NCBI RefSeq assembly: GCF_023283945.1
Contig: NZ_JAKIKW010000003.1
Span: 62,001-126,000 of the forward strand
DNA length: 64,000 nt
From: Shewanella gelidimarina
GTDB taxonomy: Bacteria > Pseudomonadota > Gammaproteobacteria > Enterobacterales > Shewanellaceae
Direction of reading: 5' to 3'
The first letter of the stretch is position 1; each line of letters opens with the position of its first letter. The notes under the pieces were generated by a model. The model did no database searches, had not been told where the DNA came from, and saw only the letters and a list, made by a program, of their open reading frames with translations. A program made the translations under genes and the position numbers. Positions 1 to 8,484 of this stretch are shown piece by piece.

Positions 1-363
1 CCATTAGAAATCTCCATTATTAATGGCGATAAGTTACAACAGGCTTTATTAAAAACGCCTCAGTTTGCACTATTTTTTGCCAGCGCTATCGCCATAGACT
101 ATCAAGATACTGTGGATATTTTGACCCGCCGCATGTTATATCCCATCGCTTATAATATTGCTTACGACCTCTATCATCAGTATTTAAAAGATCAGCCGGT
201 AGAAGGTTTCACTAAGTGCTATTTAGAAGCTGAACGCTTTGCGACAACCGATAGAGTCTATCGCCGTGCAGTTAAAAAGCTGGAAGATTTAGCCTTGATT
301 AAACGAGATAAAGAGGGGCTGATAATTTGTGATCTTGAAGGGCTTAAGTCCTTTATTGAATAA
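1..363 (+). CDS. Crp/FNR-like transcriptional regulator, C-terminal part (5' end outside window)
   Basis: The reading frame is open from the first base of the window, so this is the last 120 codons of a longer gene; a GTG at 112 is internal and not the start. The visible part has the long helix that joins sensor and DNA-binding domains in Crp-type proteins (residues with DYQDTVDILTRR), then a winged-helix-like end with a VYRRAVKKLEDLALIKRD recognition-helix pattern and a short beta wing. This resembles the C-terminus of YeiL-type cyclic-nucleotide-binding-fold regulators. The ligand domain is not visible, so the signal sensed is unknown. The family call is an inference from pattern. Confidence 0.5.
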   Translation, partial: PLEISIINGDKLQQALLKTPQFALFFASAIAIDYQDTVDILTRRMLYPIAYNIAYDLYHQYLKDQPVEGFTKCYLEAERFATTDRVYRRAVKKLEDLALIKRDKEGLIICDLEGLKSFIE

Positions 364-380
364 ATCTCAAACATGTAGCT

Positions 381-673
381 CTAGGGGCCGTTGAACTTTC
401 TAGCTTAATTTTTGTTCGATTATTTACCGTAATGAATAATGATTTGAGTACAAGGCTTGAGCGATGATTTAGCAGTCTAAGCGAAAGCTCGTAACGCATT
501 CTAGTCATAAAAGACGAATAGAATTGAAACGAACCCTAAGGGCCGCGCTTCTTGGCTATTTTTACGGTGTTGTAGGCTACTCGTGGAGAATGACTAAACG
601 ACATAGCCTCCGCCTTGTCAAAATAGCCAATAAACTGCGGCAAAAACAACCGTGAAAGATCAGCTGCCCCTAG
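381..673. repeat. 293-bp element with 14-bp terminal inverted repeats
   Basis: It fills most of the 420-bp gap between the regulator and the MFS gene. The ends, CTAGGGGCCGTTGA at 381-394 and TCAGCTGCCCCTAG at 660-673, are inverted repeats with 12 of 14 positions matching. Inside are nested inverted repeats: TTGGCTATTTT near 552 pairs with AAAATAGCCAA near 621-631, and AGGCTA near 574 pairs with TAGCCT near 604. The inner 40 bp (572-611) recur at 62244-62283 with four differences, and a shorter element with similar ends (AGGGTCTGTTGA) lies at 59301-59413. It contains no transposase, so it looks like a non-autonomous dispersed element. Confidence 0.6.
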
Positions 674-723
674 TACCATTCGTTTAAGGATTAATCTTGA
701 TATTCGATTAAAGGTTAGAAATG

Positions 724-757
724 AAAGAACCCAGTGATCACTGGGTTCTTTTGTTTT
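724..757. terminator. Intrinsic terminator, probably bidirectional
   Basis: AAAGAACCCAGTGA and its exact complement form an uninterrupted 14-bp palindrome at 724-751, followed on the plus strand by TGTTTTT. It lies 29 bp beyond the stop codon of the minus-strand MFS gene and most likely ends the deoD-MFS transcript; the A-rich left arm gives U residues in that direction. Confidence 0.7.
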
Positions 758-785
758 TAACTGTTTTAGAATAATGCCAAATTAT

Positions 786-1958
786 TTATGCTGTTTGAGC
801 TGACATACTGGCTTTTTGTTTATTGGAAATGAGTAACATCGCAATAATCAGGCCGTAGATCACTGGGATTGCATACATAACTGTTTGTAAACCAATGATA
901 CTTTCAAATAGTGAGCTAATTGCAGGGCTGAACATTGCACCGGCACTACCACTAATCAAAATATAAGATACGTTTCGGCTGCTGGCACTTTTCACAAATG
1001 ACACTCCATAGGCAATAAAAGCGTTATAAAGTGCTGCACAAGCGAAGCCGTAACCATAAGTTAAGTAACCAATCCAAGCCAAGTTATCTGTAGTGACAAT
1101 CAAACTAGTGATAACAAATGCAAGTAAAATCATACCCATAATGAAATGCTGGATCTTAACTCTCGACACGATAACAGTCGACACTAGCGCACCAATGAGT
1201 GCTGCAGACCAATATTGAGTGATAATATTACCGGCGTCTTCGAATGGAATATCGAACTTGGTTTTAACGAACATCGGTGCCCAAGTAAGGAAGGTATACA
1301 GTGCTAGCATTCCGAGAAATAAACCAACTCCGCCGCTAATTATCCCTAAGTTCCACTCTGATTCATCTTTGCCATTCTCTGCTGATGTTTGATTTTCTAC
1401 GAGTTCGAAATTGGTTGCAAGCGCGATGGCGGCAGTGGCTAATGCAACAATACCAACAGCTAGGTAGCTGTAGCTCCAAGAGAGTGCATGGCTTAATGCA
1501 TAGGTGGTTATGAGTGGAAATACAACGCCAGCAACGTTAAAGGTGGCATCTTGTACTACTAACATCGTGCTTTGAATTTTGTCTTTCCACACCGACACGA
1601 CGATTGTACCCGCGATACAGAGGCCAACACCGCCACAAAGCCCGATAATTGTCATTGCAATCATTACTACGGTTAGCGAACCCGTGAAGTGTAAAGCGGC
1701 TGCACTGAGTGCAATGCCCACATAGCTGATAAGCGTCATGCGTTTTACGCCAATTCTTTCAATTAAGAAAAAAGCGACTATGGTCCCGGCAAGAGCACCA
1801 CCATTAAGCAGTGAGAATATTGAGGCGACTTCGTTGACGTTAGCTGAAAACTTCTCAGCTATAGGTTCAATCAACATGCCGAACTGTGTGGCAAAGCCTG
1901 CCATAACAAAATTGGCTAAAAAGCTGAGCAAGGTTAAGGATATTTTATTTTTCATCAT
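786..1958 (-). CDS. MFS transporter, TsgA-like
   Basis: A 390-residue membrane protein with about twelve hydrophobic segments in two halves, split by a charged loop near residues 190-205 (ENQTSAENGKDESEW). Sequence flavour and length match the TsgA/FucP-type branch of the major facilitator superfamily, including an N-terminal FATQFGMLIEPIAEKF stretch and a first-loop region ending in ERIGVKRM. It lies 75 bp downstream of deoD on the same strand with no terminator between, so the two are probably co-transcribed. That linkage suggests a nucleoside or nucleobase as substrate, but this is inference; TsgA itself is poorly characterised. The ATG at 1958 is preceded by a plausible GGAACC ribosome-binding region. 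Confidence 0.75.
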   Translation of the reverse strand: MMKNKISLTLLSFLANFVMAGFATQFGMLIEPIAEKFSANVNEVASIFSLLNGGALAGTIVAFFLIERIGVKRMTLISYVGIALSAAALHFTGSLTVVMIAMTIIGLCGGVGLCIAGTIVVSVWKDKIQSTMLVVQDATFNVAGVVFPLITTYALSHALSWSYSYLAVGIVALATAAIALATNFELVENQTSAENGKDESEWNLGIISGGVGLFLGMLALYTFLTWAPMFVKTKFDIPFEDAGNIITQYWSAALIGALVSTVIVSRVKIQHFIMGMILLAFVITSLIVTTDNLAWIGYLTYGYGFACAALYNAFIAYGVSFVKSASSRNVSYILISGSAGAMFSPAISSLFESIIGLQTVMYAIPVIYGLIIAMLLISNKQKASMSAQTA

Positions 1959-2033
1959 TGGTTCCTAGTATCGCGGTATCAAGACCTAAAGTTAAGCCGC
2001 TGGAAGTGGTGCTTCGAGCGGCTTAATAAAGCG

Positions 2034-2738
2034 TTACTGACAGGCTGTTTCTAATGCCAGCTCTATCATTTGATTAAAGGTTAACTGACGAGCCTCTGCA
2101 CTGGTCTCTTCGCCAGTTAAGCAATGGTCTGAAACAGTAAGAATCGCAAGTGATTCAAAACCTTTGTGATGCGCAAGGCCATATAAGCCAGCGACTTCCA
2201 TATCAACCCCTAATACACCAAAGCGCTCTAATGCTGGGATCATGTCTTCATCTGGATCGTAGTACATGTCACCACTGAACACATTACCCACTTTTACGTT
2301 GATCTGCTTTTGTTGGGCGATAGTGTAGGCTTTGTGTAGCAGATCAAACGTAGCAGAGGTTGCCATTTGATAACCACTACTACGCTTGGCATTCGTGGGG
2401 GAATCAGTACCCGCAGCTTGGGCCAAAATGACATCGTTGATCTTGACGTTATGCTGGGTTGCACCAAGGCTACCAACGCGGATGATGCGTTTAACATTAA
2501 AATCAGTCACTAGTTCATGGGCGTATAAAACCATCGATGGAATACCCATACCATGACCCATAACGGAAATACGTTGGCCCTTATAAAAACCGGTATAACC
2601 GAACATATTGCGGATATTGGTGACTTCCACCGCATCGTCTAAAAAGTTTTCGGCGATATACTTAGCGCGAAGTGGGTCGCCAGGCATGATGATGGTTTCG
2701 GCAAAATCACCGGCTTTACCATTAATATGTGCAGTCAT
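2034..2738 (-). CDS. deoD: Purine nucleoside phosphorylase, DeoD type
   Basis: Cleaves purine (deoxy)ribonucleosides with phosphate to free base and (deoxy)ribose-1-phosphate, as a hexamer in the cytoplasm. From the chosen start the protein has 234 residues, close to the usual 235-239. Visible family signatures are GDPLRAKYIAE near the N-terminus (phosphate site), IRVGSLGATQ, the nucleobase and ribose motif GVDMEVAGLYGLAHHKG, and SDHCLTGEE carrying the catalytic aspartate. The frame continues upstream to an ATG at 2801, but the extra 21 residues are atypical, while AGAGGA lies at ideal spacing before the ATG at 2738. It heads a two-gene unit with the MFS transporter. Confidence 0.92.
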   Translation of the reverse strand: MTAHINGKAGDFAETIIMPGDPLRAKYIAENFLDDAVEVTNIRNMFGYTGFYKGQRISVMGHGMGIPSMVLYAHELVTDFNVKRIIRVGSLGATQHNVKINDVILAQAAGTDSPTNAKRSSGYQMATSATFDLLHKAYTIAQQKQINVKVGNVFSGDMYYDPDEDMIPALERFGVLGVDMEVAGLYGLAHHKGFESLAILTVSDHCLTGEETSAEARQLTFNQMIELALETACQ

Positions 2739-2846
2739 GAGTAATCCTCTTTTTTGATTACTCCCGATAGTAATTGCCTGATTATGATCCGTGGAGGACA
2801 TAAGTCCGCATAGAGTGATTAAGCGTAAAATCTACTGTTTGAACAC

Positions 2847-2869
2847 AAAAAAAAGGCGCTATCGGCGCC
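2847..2869 (-). terminator. Intrinsic terminator of the DUF971 gene
   Basis: On the minus strand GGCGC-CGATA-GCGCC is followed by eight T residues (the A run at 2847-2854 on the plus strand). It lies about 70 bp past the DUF971 stop codon and separates that unit from deoD. Confidence 0.75.
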
Positions 2870-2936
2870 ATTCTGTGATCAAATATTTGTTGCTGCAATT
2901 TTAATGAGTGACTCAGGTCACTTTACTGCTGGTCTG

Positions 2937-3329
2937 CTATTTGTGATATTTCACAGCCATGTCAATAAGGGGTTCGCGGCTAGCTTTTGCTGCTCGTAAT
3001 CGCGCTAAGTACTTTTCCCAGAGATCGACTTGATGGGTGGCTAAGTCATAAAGCACCTTCCATGAGAAGAGTCCTGTATCGTGGCCATCATCAAAGATGA
3101 TTTTAACGGCATAATTGCCGACAGGCTCAATAGCAGAGATATTGACCATTTTCTTGTGCGTAACCAGCACTGGATTGCCATGACCGTGTACTTCTGCTGA
3201 TGGAGAGTAAACCCTTAGCATTTCGCAGCTCAACTGATGAATGTCGCCATTATCAAAGTGCACCTCTAGCTGACGAGATTTACGCTTAAGCTTTAAGGAT
3301 TCAACATTAGGGGTGTTATCTTGAGTCAT
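2937..3329 (-). CDS. DUF971 (gamma-butyrobetaine hydroxylase N-terminal-like) protein
   Basis: A 130-residue cytoplasmic protein made almost entirely of one DUF971 domain: KSRQLEVHFDNGDIHQLSCEMLRVYSPSAE at residues 17-46, then a VGNYAVKIIFDDGHDTGLFSWKVLYDLA core. The same fold is the N-terminal domain of gamma-butyrobetaine hydroxylase, but the dioxygenase domain is absent. The stand-alone protein has no established function in bacteria. The gene follows hslU on the same strand with a 105-bp gap that holds a hairpin; the hslVU-DUF971 order is common in related marine gammaproteobacteria. The ATG at 3329 is the only reasonable start. Confidence 0.8.
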   Translation of the reverse strand: MTQDNTPNVESLKLKRKSRQLEVHFDNGDIHQLSCEMLRVYSPSAEVHGHGNPVLVTHKKMVNISAIEPVGNYAVKIIFDDGHDTGLFSWKVLYDLATHQVDLWEKYLARLRAAKASREPLIDMAVKYHK

Positions 3330-3372
3330 AAGTCTACCAATGATTAAAAGTCTCGGTTCATAAAACAGAATA

Positions 3373-3402
3373 GCGGTTAAGCACAGAACTGTCCTTAACC
3401 GC
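3373..3402 (-). terminator. Hairpin between hslU and the DUF971 gene, weak terminator or processing site
   Basis: GCGGTTAAG at 3373-3381 and CTTAACCGC at 3394-3402 form a perfect 9-bp stem with a 12-nt loop. In the direction of transcription it is followed by TATTCTGTTTTATG, which is T-rich but not a clean U run, so it may only partly end the hslVU transcript. Confidence 0.4.
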
Positions 3403-3434
3403 CATCACTAAATTAGCGTTTGGCTACTGTAAGA

Positions 3435-4760
3435 TTAGAGAATAAAGCGACTCAAATCTTCGTCTTGAACCAAGTTATCGAGATGGGCGCTCACGTAATC
3501 GGCATCAATTACTGTTACAGAGCCTGATTTGTCAGACGCTTCGTAAGATAGCTCTTCCATCAAACGTTCCATCACCGTGTGTAGACGACGGGCACCAATG
3601 TTTTCTGTGCGCTCGTTGACTTGCCATGCGGCTTCTGCGATAGAGTCGATACCCGATTCGGCAAATTCAACTTTAACGCCTTCTGTTCCCATAAGGGCCA
3701 CATATTGCTCAGTTAACGATGCGAACGGTTCTGTCAAAATACGTTTGAAATCACCTGCTGACAACGCATCAAGTTCGACTCTAATCGGCAAGCGGCCTTG
3801 CAGCTCAGGGATTAAGTCTGACGGCTTACACATCTGGAATGCACCTGATGCAATAAACAGAATGTGATCTGTTTTGACCATACCGTGTTTAGTATTAACC
3901 GTACAACCTTCAACGAGTGGGAGTAGGTCACGCTGCACACCTTCACGAGAAACGTCTGGGCCTGAAGAGTCACCGCGCTTACAAATTTTATCAATCTCGT
4001 CCAAGAAAACGATACCGTGCTGTTCAACCAATTCGATCGCTTGCTCTTTTAGATCATCAGGATTAACGAGCTTGGCCGCTTCCTCTTCAATAAGCAGTTT
4101 ATAGGCTTCTTTAATCGGCATTTTACGGCGCTTACTTGCACCCGGTCCCATGTTCTGGAACATGCTTTGTAGCTGGTTGGTCATCTCTTCCATGCCTGGA
4201 GGCGACATGATTTCAATACCGGCTTGTGGCGCAGAGACGTCAATTTCAATCTCTTTATCGTCTAGCTGGCCTTCACGTAGTTTTTTACGGAAAACTTGGC
4301 GAGTGCTATTGTCGCTAGCTTTTTCGCTGTCCCAATCTTCTTTTGGTTTAGGCAATAGGGCATCAAGAATGCGCTCTTCAGCCGCTTCTTCGGCTCTAAA
4401 TTTACACTTAGCCATCTGCTCTTCACGTGTCAGCTTTATGGCTGAATCGGTAAGGTCGCGAATAATCTGGTCAACTTCTTTACCGACATAACCCACTTCA
4501 GTGAACTTAGTGGCTTCCACTTTAATGAACGGTGCTTTTGCAAGGCGTGCTAAACGGCGGGCAATTTCAGTTTTACCCACACCTGTTGGGCCAATCATTA
4601 GAATGTTTTTAGGCGTGACTTCTTGACGAAGGTCAGCATCCAGTTGCATACGGCGCCAGCGATTACGTAGCGCGATTGCGACTGAGCGTTTGGCCTTTTG
4701 CTGACCAATAATGTGACTATCTAGTTCGTGAACAATTTCACGTGGTGTCATTTCAGACAT
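3435..4760 (-). CDS. hslU: HslU, ATPase subunit of the HslVU protease
   Basis: AAA+ unfoldase that feeds proteins into the HslV chamber. At 441 residues it is nearly the same length as the 443-residue E. coli protein. Walker A is GPTGVGKT at residues 57-64 and Walker B is VFLDEID near 252-258. An intermediate (I) domain with charged and Met/Gly-rich sequence lies between them (about 110-240), and a sensor-2 region with NIGARRLH follows. The C-terminus LSRFIL is the conserved tail that inserts between HslV subunits to activate it. It lies 50 bp downstream of hslV, so the two form an operon. The heat-shock control known for this family could not be confirmed here. Confidence 0.97.
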   Translation of the reverse strand: MSEMTPREIVHELDSHIIGQQKAKRSVAIALRNRWRRMQLDADLRQEVTPKNILMIGPTGVGKTEIARRLARLAKAPFIKVEATKFTEVGYVGKEVDQIIRDLTDSAIKLTREEQMAKCKFRAEEAAEERILDALLPKPKEDWDSEKASDNSTRQVFRKKLREGQLDDKEIEIDVSAPQAGIEIMSPPGMEEMTNQLQSMFQNMGPGASKRRKMPIKEAYKLLIEEEAAKLVNPDDLKEQAIELVEQHGIVFLDEIDKICKRGDSSGPDVSREGVQRDLLPLVEGCTVNTKHGMVKTDHILFIASGAFQMCKPSDLIPELQGRLPIRVELDALSAGDFKRILTEPFASLTEQYVALMGTEGVKVEFAESGIDSIAEAAWQVNERTENIGARRLHTVMERLMEELSYEASDKSGSVTVIDADYVSAHLDNLVQDEDLSRFIL

Positions 4761-4810
4761 ATTCTTTCCTCATGCTTAAGCATCAGTCTTGGGTATAAAC
4801 GAAAGTTCGT

Positions 4811-5335
4811 TTAGTACTTTAACTCTTCGATGGTCTTAAATTGGTTGGTGAAAACACAGATGCCGCCGGCAATTGTTAATGACTTCTCTGCAATTTCTAA
4901 CGCGCTAAGATCGGTGTTTTCAAGCAATGCTATGGCTGCTGATTGGGCAAAGTTGCCACCAGAGCCTATAGCTATTAAGTCATTTTCTGGCTGAATCACA
5001 TCACCGTTACCGGTAATGATCAATGACGATTCACCATCAGCGACAGCTAACAATGCTTCAAGTTTGCGTAGCACTTTGTCTGAACGCCAGTCTTTAGCCA
5101 TTTCAACGGCAGCGCGCATAAGATGGCCTTGATGCATTTCGAGTTTGGCTTCGAAGCGCTCGAATAATGTAAATGCATCTGCTGTACCGCCAGCAAAGCC
5201 TGCCAATACCTTATTGTGGTATAGACGACGAACTTTTCTAGCGTTGCTTTTCATCACGGTATTACCAAGAGAAACTTGGCCATCACCGGCGATAACCACT
5301 TGGTTATTTCGGCGTACTGATACGATAGTGGTCAC
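4811..5335 (-). CDS. hslV: HslV, peptidase subunit of the HslVU protease
   Basis: Proteasome-like threonine peptidase that forms two stacked hexamers capped by HslU. The 174-residue length is standard. The N-terminus reads [12 protein letters not shown], so removing Met exposes the catalytic Thr. [13 protein letters not shown], the [18 protein letters not shown] motif and the [11 protein letters not shown] segment are all intact. The ATG at 5335 is fixed by the need for the mature N-terminal Thr and is preceded by AGAGGA at good spacing. It is the first gene of the hslVU unit; a 690-bp gap separates it from ftsN upstream. Confidence 0.97.
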   Translation of the reverse strand: MTTIVSVRRNNQVVIAGDGQVSLGNTVMKSNARKVRRLYHNKVLAGFAGGTADAFTLFERFEAKLEMHQGHLMRAAVEMAKDWRSDKVLRKLEALLAVADGESSLIITGNGDVIQPENDLIAIGSGGNFAQSAAIALLENTDLSALEIAEKSLTIAGGICVFTNQFKTIEELKY

Positions 5336-5399
5336 GATAAATCCTCTTCTCTAGCCAGCGACAATGTGCCTGCTGGTTGGTGATAATAGAGATATGGGG

Positions 5400-5940
5400 A
5401 TGCATGCGTAAATATCAAGGGGTAACTTGTATTGCTGCTGACTCAACATGTGTCTGTTTGCTAGTCACTAGAGTATCTGCAGGCGTGGCTGCCGCAGGTC
5501 ATTTAAATCGCAAACGCATCAAGCTGCGCTTGTTGACCAAGGTCGTGGTGCTTCGCCCACACCAGAGCCAAGGGGCAAAGCGCTTGTGCCCGCTGTTGAT
5601 TTCATAAGGGTCGAACCCTCAGCGCCCCGGCGAAATTTAAAAAGCGAAATTTCCAACGGGGGAGATTTGATTCTGCGAGTTCATTTAAATATGTTTAAGT
5701 CATGGCGTTTACCGAAAGGTTACAACTTACTGTATTGAAAGATTAAAACTCAAATGCTGAGTGTTTGCGCTTTTCAAACCCAGTGTAGACGCGGCTGAGG
5801 CCTGCGGTTTCAGGGATCAAACCGCAGAGCGGCCATGGCCAATTCTGTTCCCGACTGAATTTGGCATTCCCTCCGTCCTTGGAGGTCAGACGGCGTAAAG
5901 CGTGTTTCAGTCGTAACTGCTAGTTAATTGCCGCATAACA
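5400..5940. other. Structured non-coding gap between ftsN and hslV, probably a dispersed repeat
   Basis: No convincing gene lies in this part of the 690-bp gap. It contains several hairpins: CTGCGGTTT at 5802-5810 pairs with AAACCGCAG at 5819-5827, GGCCATGGCC near 5832-5841 is a palindrome, and CCTCC..GGAGG occurs near 5871-5884. The words TCATTTAAAT occur twice (near 5499 and 5681). The stretch from about 5530 to 5640 with CACACCAGAGCCAAGGGG resembles intergenic repeats I associate with Shewanella and related genera, but that is recollection and was not searched. The promoter for hslVU should lie near the right-hand side, before 5336, but no clear sigma-70 site was chosen. Confidence 0.4.
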
Positions 5941-5967
5941 AACCACTTTCCCCATTCCTGCAAGCCA

Positions 5968-5998
5968 ATAAAAAAGCGCTGCATGAGCAGCGCTTTTA
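5968..5998 (-). terminator. Intrinsic terminator of the priA/argS/ftsN strand
   Basis: AAAAGCGCTGC (5972-5982) and GCAGCGCTTTT (5987-5997) form an 11-bp stem with an ATGA loop, with an A run to its left that gives U residues on the minus strand. It lies 30 bp past the ftsN stop codon. Confidence 0.8.
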
Positions 5999-6025
5999 TA
6001 GAGTTAGTCTTGTTGAGATTACCCT

Positions 6026-6601
6026 CTACGAACTTTCCCAGAACCAGATTTGACAACCGTTGGTGCCGGAGTTTTGCAGTACGTGACGTTGTCTTTCGGC
6101 ATCACGTTTCATATCGTAAGGGCCTAAAACGACCTTATACCACATTCCACTCGTACCTTTAACTTTACGCACTTGCGCTTCTAAACCTTGGAAGGCAATG
6201 GTTGCCTTAAGCGAATTTGCTTGAGATTCTTTTCTAAATGAACCGCATTGCATCTGGTAAGGACGCTTAGGCTTAGTGGAAGCTGCAGGCAGGTCCACCT
6301 CGACCTTTTTATTTTCCAGCTCCTTAAGATAAGTCCACTCTTCTTCTGGGGCTGGCGGTAGCGCATTAGGATCTTTTTTAACCGTAGTTTTCTTTGGTTT
6401 ATCAACCACTACTACCGGCGTTGTGACTGTTTCATCAGTACTGTTTAATAGCCACAATACATAACCAAACCCAGTTAGACCTGCGAGCGTTATTAATAGC
6501 AGTAAAACAGGGAAACGCTTAGGCGGATTTCCCTTTGACCCACGCTTTTTAGTACTGCCTTTGCGCGTGGGTTTACGGTTTGCGTAGTCACGACTCGTCA
6601 T
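6026..6601 (-). CDS. ftsN: FtsN-like cell division protein with SPOR domain
   Basis: A 191-residue bitopic inner-membrane protein. It has a basic cytoplasmic tail (residues 1-30, rich in Arg and Lys), one membrane helix at about 31-51 (VLLLLITLAGLTGFGYVLWLL), a Pro/Lys/Thr-rich periplasmic linker, and a C-terminal SPOR domain at about 113-188 (YQMQCGSFRKESQANSLKA, then WYKVVLGPYDMKRDAERQR). SPOR domains bind denuded septal glycan; FtsN activates septal peptidoglycan synthesis. The protein is shorter than E. coli FtsN (319 residues), with most of the loss in the linker, which is common in this group. It follows argS by 10 bp and is probably co-transcribed with it. Confidence 0.88.
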   Translation of the reverse strand: MTSRDYANRKPTRKGSTKKRGSKGNPPKRFPVLLLLITLAGLTGFGYVLWLLNSTDETVTTPVVVVDKPKKTTVKKDPNALPPAPEEEWTYLKELENKKVEVDLPAASTKPKRPYQMQCGSFRKESQANSLKATIAFQGLEAQVRKVKGTSGMWYKVVLGPYDMKRDAERQRHVLQNSGTNGCQIWFWESS

Positions 6602-6611
6602 AGGGTTATGA

Positions 6612-8360
6612 TTACATCCGCTCTAAAGTGTCTAGTCCTAGCAAGTTCAGCCCTTGCTTAAGTGTTTTCGCTGTTAGCTTAGCCAATAGTAGGCGGCTCT
6701 TCTTCTGTGCTTCGTTATCGGCTGCCAGTACTGGGCATGCTTCATAAAAACTAGAGAATGCACCGGCAAGTTCAAATAGGTAAGCACATAGCGCATGTGG
6801 TTGACCTTTATTGACGACGCGGTTCATCACTTCACCGAACTGAGCTAACTTAGTGCCAAGATCTTTCTCTCTCTCGTGTTCAAGGACGATGGTAGCACCA
6901 CTCAAATCAACGTCTTGTGCACGGTTGAAGATACCCACAACACGAGTGTACGCATAGAGTAGGTAGGGTGCGGTGTTACCTTCAAAACTCAGCATCTGCT
7001 CAAAGCTGAAGATGTAATCGCTAGTACGGTTCTTAGATAAGTCAGCATATTTAACGGAAGCAATACCAACGACGCGAGCGATTTCAGTCAGCTCTGCTTC
7101 ATCCATATCAGGATTTTTACTGCGGACTAAATCAAGTGCACGAATGTCAGCTTCTTTAAGCAGATCAATAAGCTTAACCACACCACCAGAGCGCGTCTTA
7201 AAGGGACGACCATCAGCACCATTCATGGTGCCAAAGCCCATATGTTCGAAACTCATCTCTTCGCGAACAAAATTGGCTGTTTTAGCCAACTTAAACACTT
7301 GTTGGAAGTGTAAGGCTTGGCGCAGATCGACAAAATAAAGTGCTCTATCTGCTTTTAACACATTTGAGCGATAGCGCATCGCGGCCATATCGCTGGTCGC
7401 GTATAGGTAGCCGCCGTCTGCTTTTTGAATAATAACAGGGAGTGGCTCACCCTCTTTGTTTTTAAACTCTTGTTGGAACACCACTTTAGCGCCATTACTT
7501 TCAGACAATAAGCCCTGGGTATCAAGATCGGCGACGACTTGCTCTAAGTCAGCGTTATATGAGCTTTCACCGCGAACATCTGCGCGGGTTAAGCTAACGC
7601 CTAAACGCTCATAAATTTCGTGACAGTGACTCAAGGATATGTCATTAAACTCACGCCATAATTTATTGCAGTACTCGTCACCTGATTGCAATGCAACGAC
7701 CAGCTTACGGGCACGGTTGGCAAAATCTTCAGACTCATCGAAGCGGACTTTAGCGGCGCGATAGAAGTTTTCAAGATCTGAAAGCTCCATTTGGGCTTGT
7801 TCACCATTTGCTGCAGCACGTAACTCTTCCATGTACGCAAGCAACATGCCGAACTGAGTTCCCCAGTCTCCGACGTGGTTTTGGCGAATAACCTTGTGAC
7901 CCATAAACTCAAGTGAGCGGGCAACGCTGTCACCGATGATGGTCGATCTTAGGTGGCCAACATGCATCTCTTTCGCAAGGTTAGGTGATGAGTAGTCAAC
8001 GACAACCGTTTGCGACTCAGGCAAGGTTAGGCCTAAATGGTCGCTGTTAAGTGCGTCCATAAGTTGATTGGCGAGCGCATTGTCATCGATAAAAAAGTTG
8101 ATAAATCCTGGTCCTGCAATCTCAACCTTTTCGACATGGCTAGATTCAGGCAGGTTATCAATGATGAGCTGAGCTATCTCACGTGGATTCTTGCGCGCTG
8201 CTTTTGTTAGCATCATCGCCAAGTTGGTAGCAAAATCACCGTGGCTCTTATCTTTGGTTCGGTCCACTTGAATGCGAGCTTCAAAATCAGCAGGAACAAC
8301 ACCTTGTTGTTTAAGGGCATTTAACGATTCAGCGAGTAAAGATTGAGTATGTGATTTCAT
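6612..8360 (-). CDS. argS: Arginyl-tRNA synthetase
   Basis: Class I aminoacyl-tRNA synthetase charging tRNA-Arg. The 582 residues match the usual 577-590. The N-terminal Add1 domain covers about 1-110. The HIGH-type signature [13 protein letters not shown] lies near residues 132-144, preceded by [13 protein letters not shown]. The DALR anticodon-binding domain is at the C-terminus ([19 protein letters not shown], then [19 protein letters not shown]), ending in the typical LERM. The canonical KMSKS lysine loop is replaced by a [13 protein letters not shown] segment, as is usual for bacterial ArgRS. It lies between priA and ftsN on the minus strand. Confidence 0.97.
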   Translation of the reverse strand: MKSHTQSLLAESLNALKQQGVVPADFEARIQVDRTKDKSHGDFATNLAMMLTKAARKNPREIAQLIIDNLPESSHVEKVEIAGPGFINFFIDDNALANQLMDALNSDHLGLTLPESQTVVVDYSSPNLAKEMHVGHLRSTIIGDSVARSLEFMGHKVIRQNHVGDWGTQFGMLLAYMEELRAAANGEQAQMELSDLENFYRAAKVRFDESEDFANRARKLVVALQSGDEYCNKLWREFNDISLSHCHEIYERLGVSLTRADVRGESSYNADLEQVVADLDTQGLLSESNGAKVVFQQEFKNKEGEPLPVIIQKADGGYLYATSDMAAMRYRSNVLKADRALYFVDLRQALHFQQVFKLAKTANFVREEMSFEHMGFGTMNGADGRPFKTRSGGVVKLIDLLKEADIRALDLVRSKNPDMDEAELTEIARVVGIASVKYADLSKNRTSDYIFSFEQMLSFEGNTAPYLLYAYTRVVGIFNRAQDVDLSGATIVLEHEREKDLGTKLAQFGEVMNRVVNKGQPHALCAYLFELAGAFSSFYEACPVLAADNEAQKKSRLLLAKLTAKTLKQGLNLLGLDTLERM

Positions 8361-8484
8361 TGGCGTTTAATCGGCACTTACAAAAAGAAAAAGTAATAGG
8401 GGTAACCGACTATTTTAGCCGCTTGTGGCACCCAATTACTATCCTCTAGCGAACTTTTTCTACTTTAGTGACGATTAAATCGAT

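Noticed and set aside
2739..2801. N-terminal extension of DeoD by 21 residues from the ATG at 2801
   Set aside because: The ATG at 2738 has AGAGGA at ideal spacing and gives the normal family N-terminus.
5377..5607. 76-codon open frame on the plus strand in the ftsN-hslV gap
   Set aside because: No ribosome-binding site, no domain-like pattern, and it runs through hairpin-rich repeat-like DNA; treated as non-coding.
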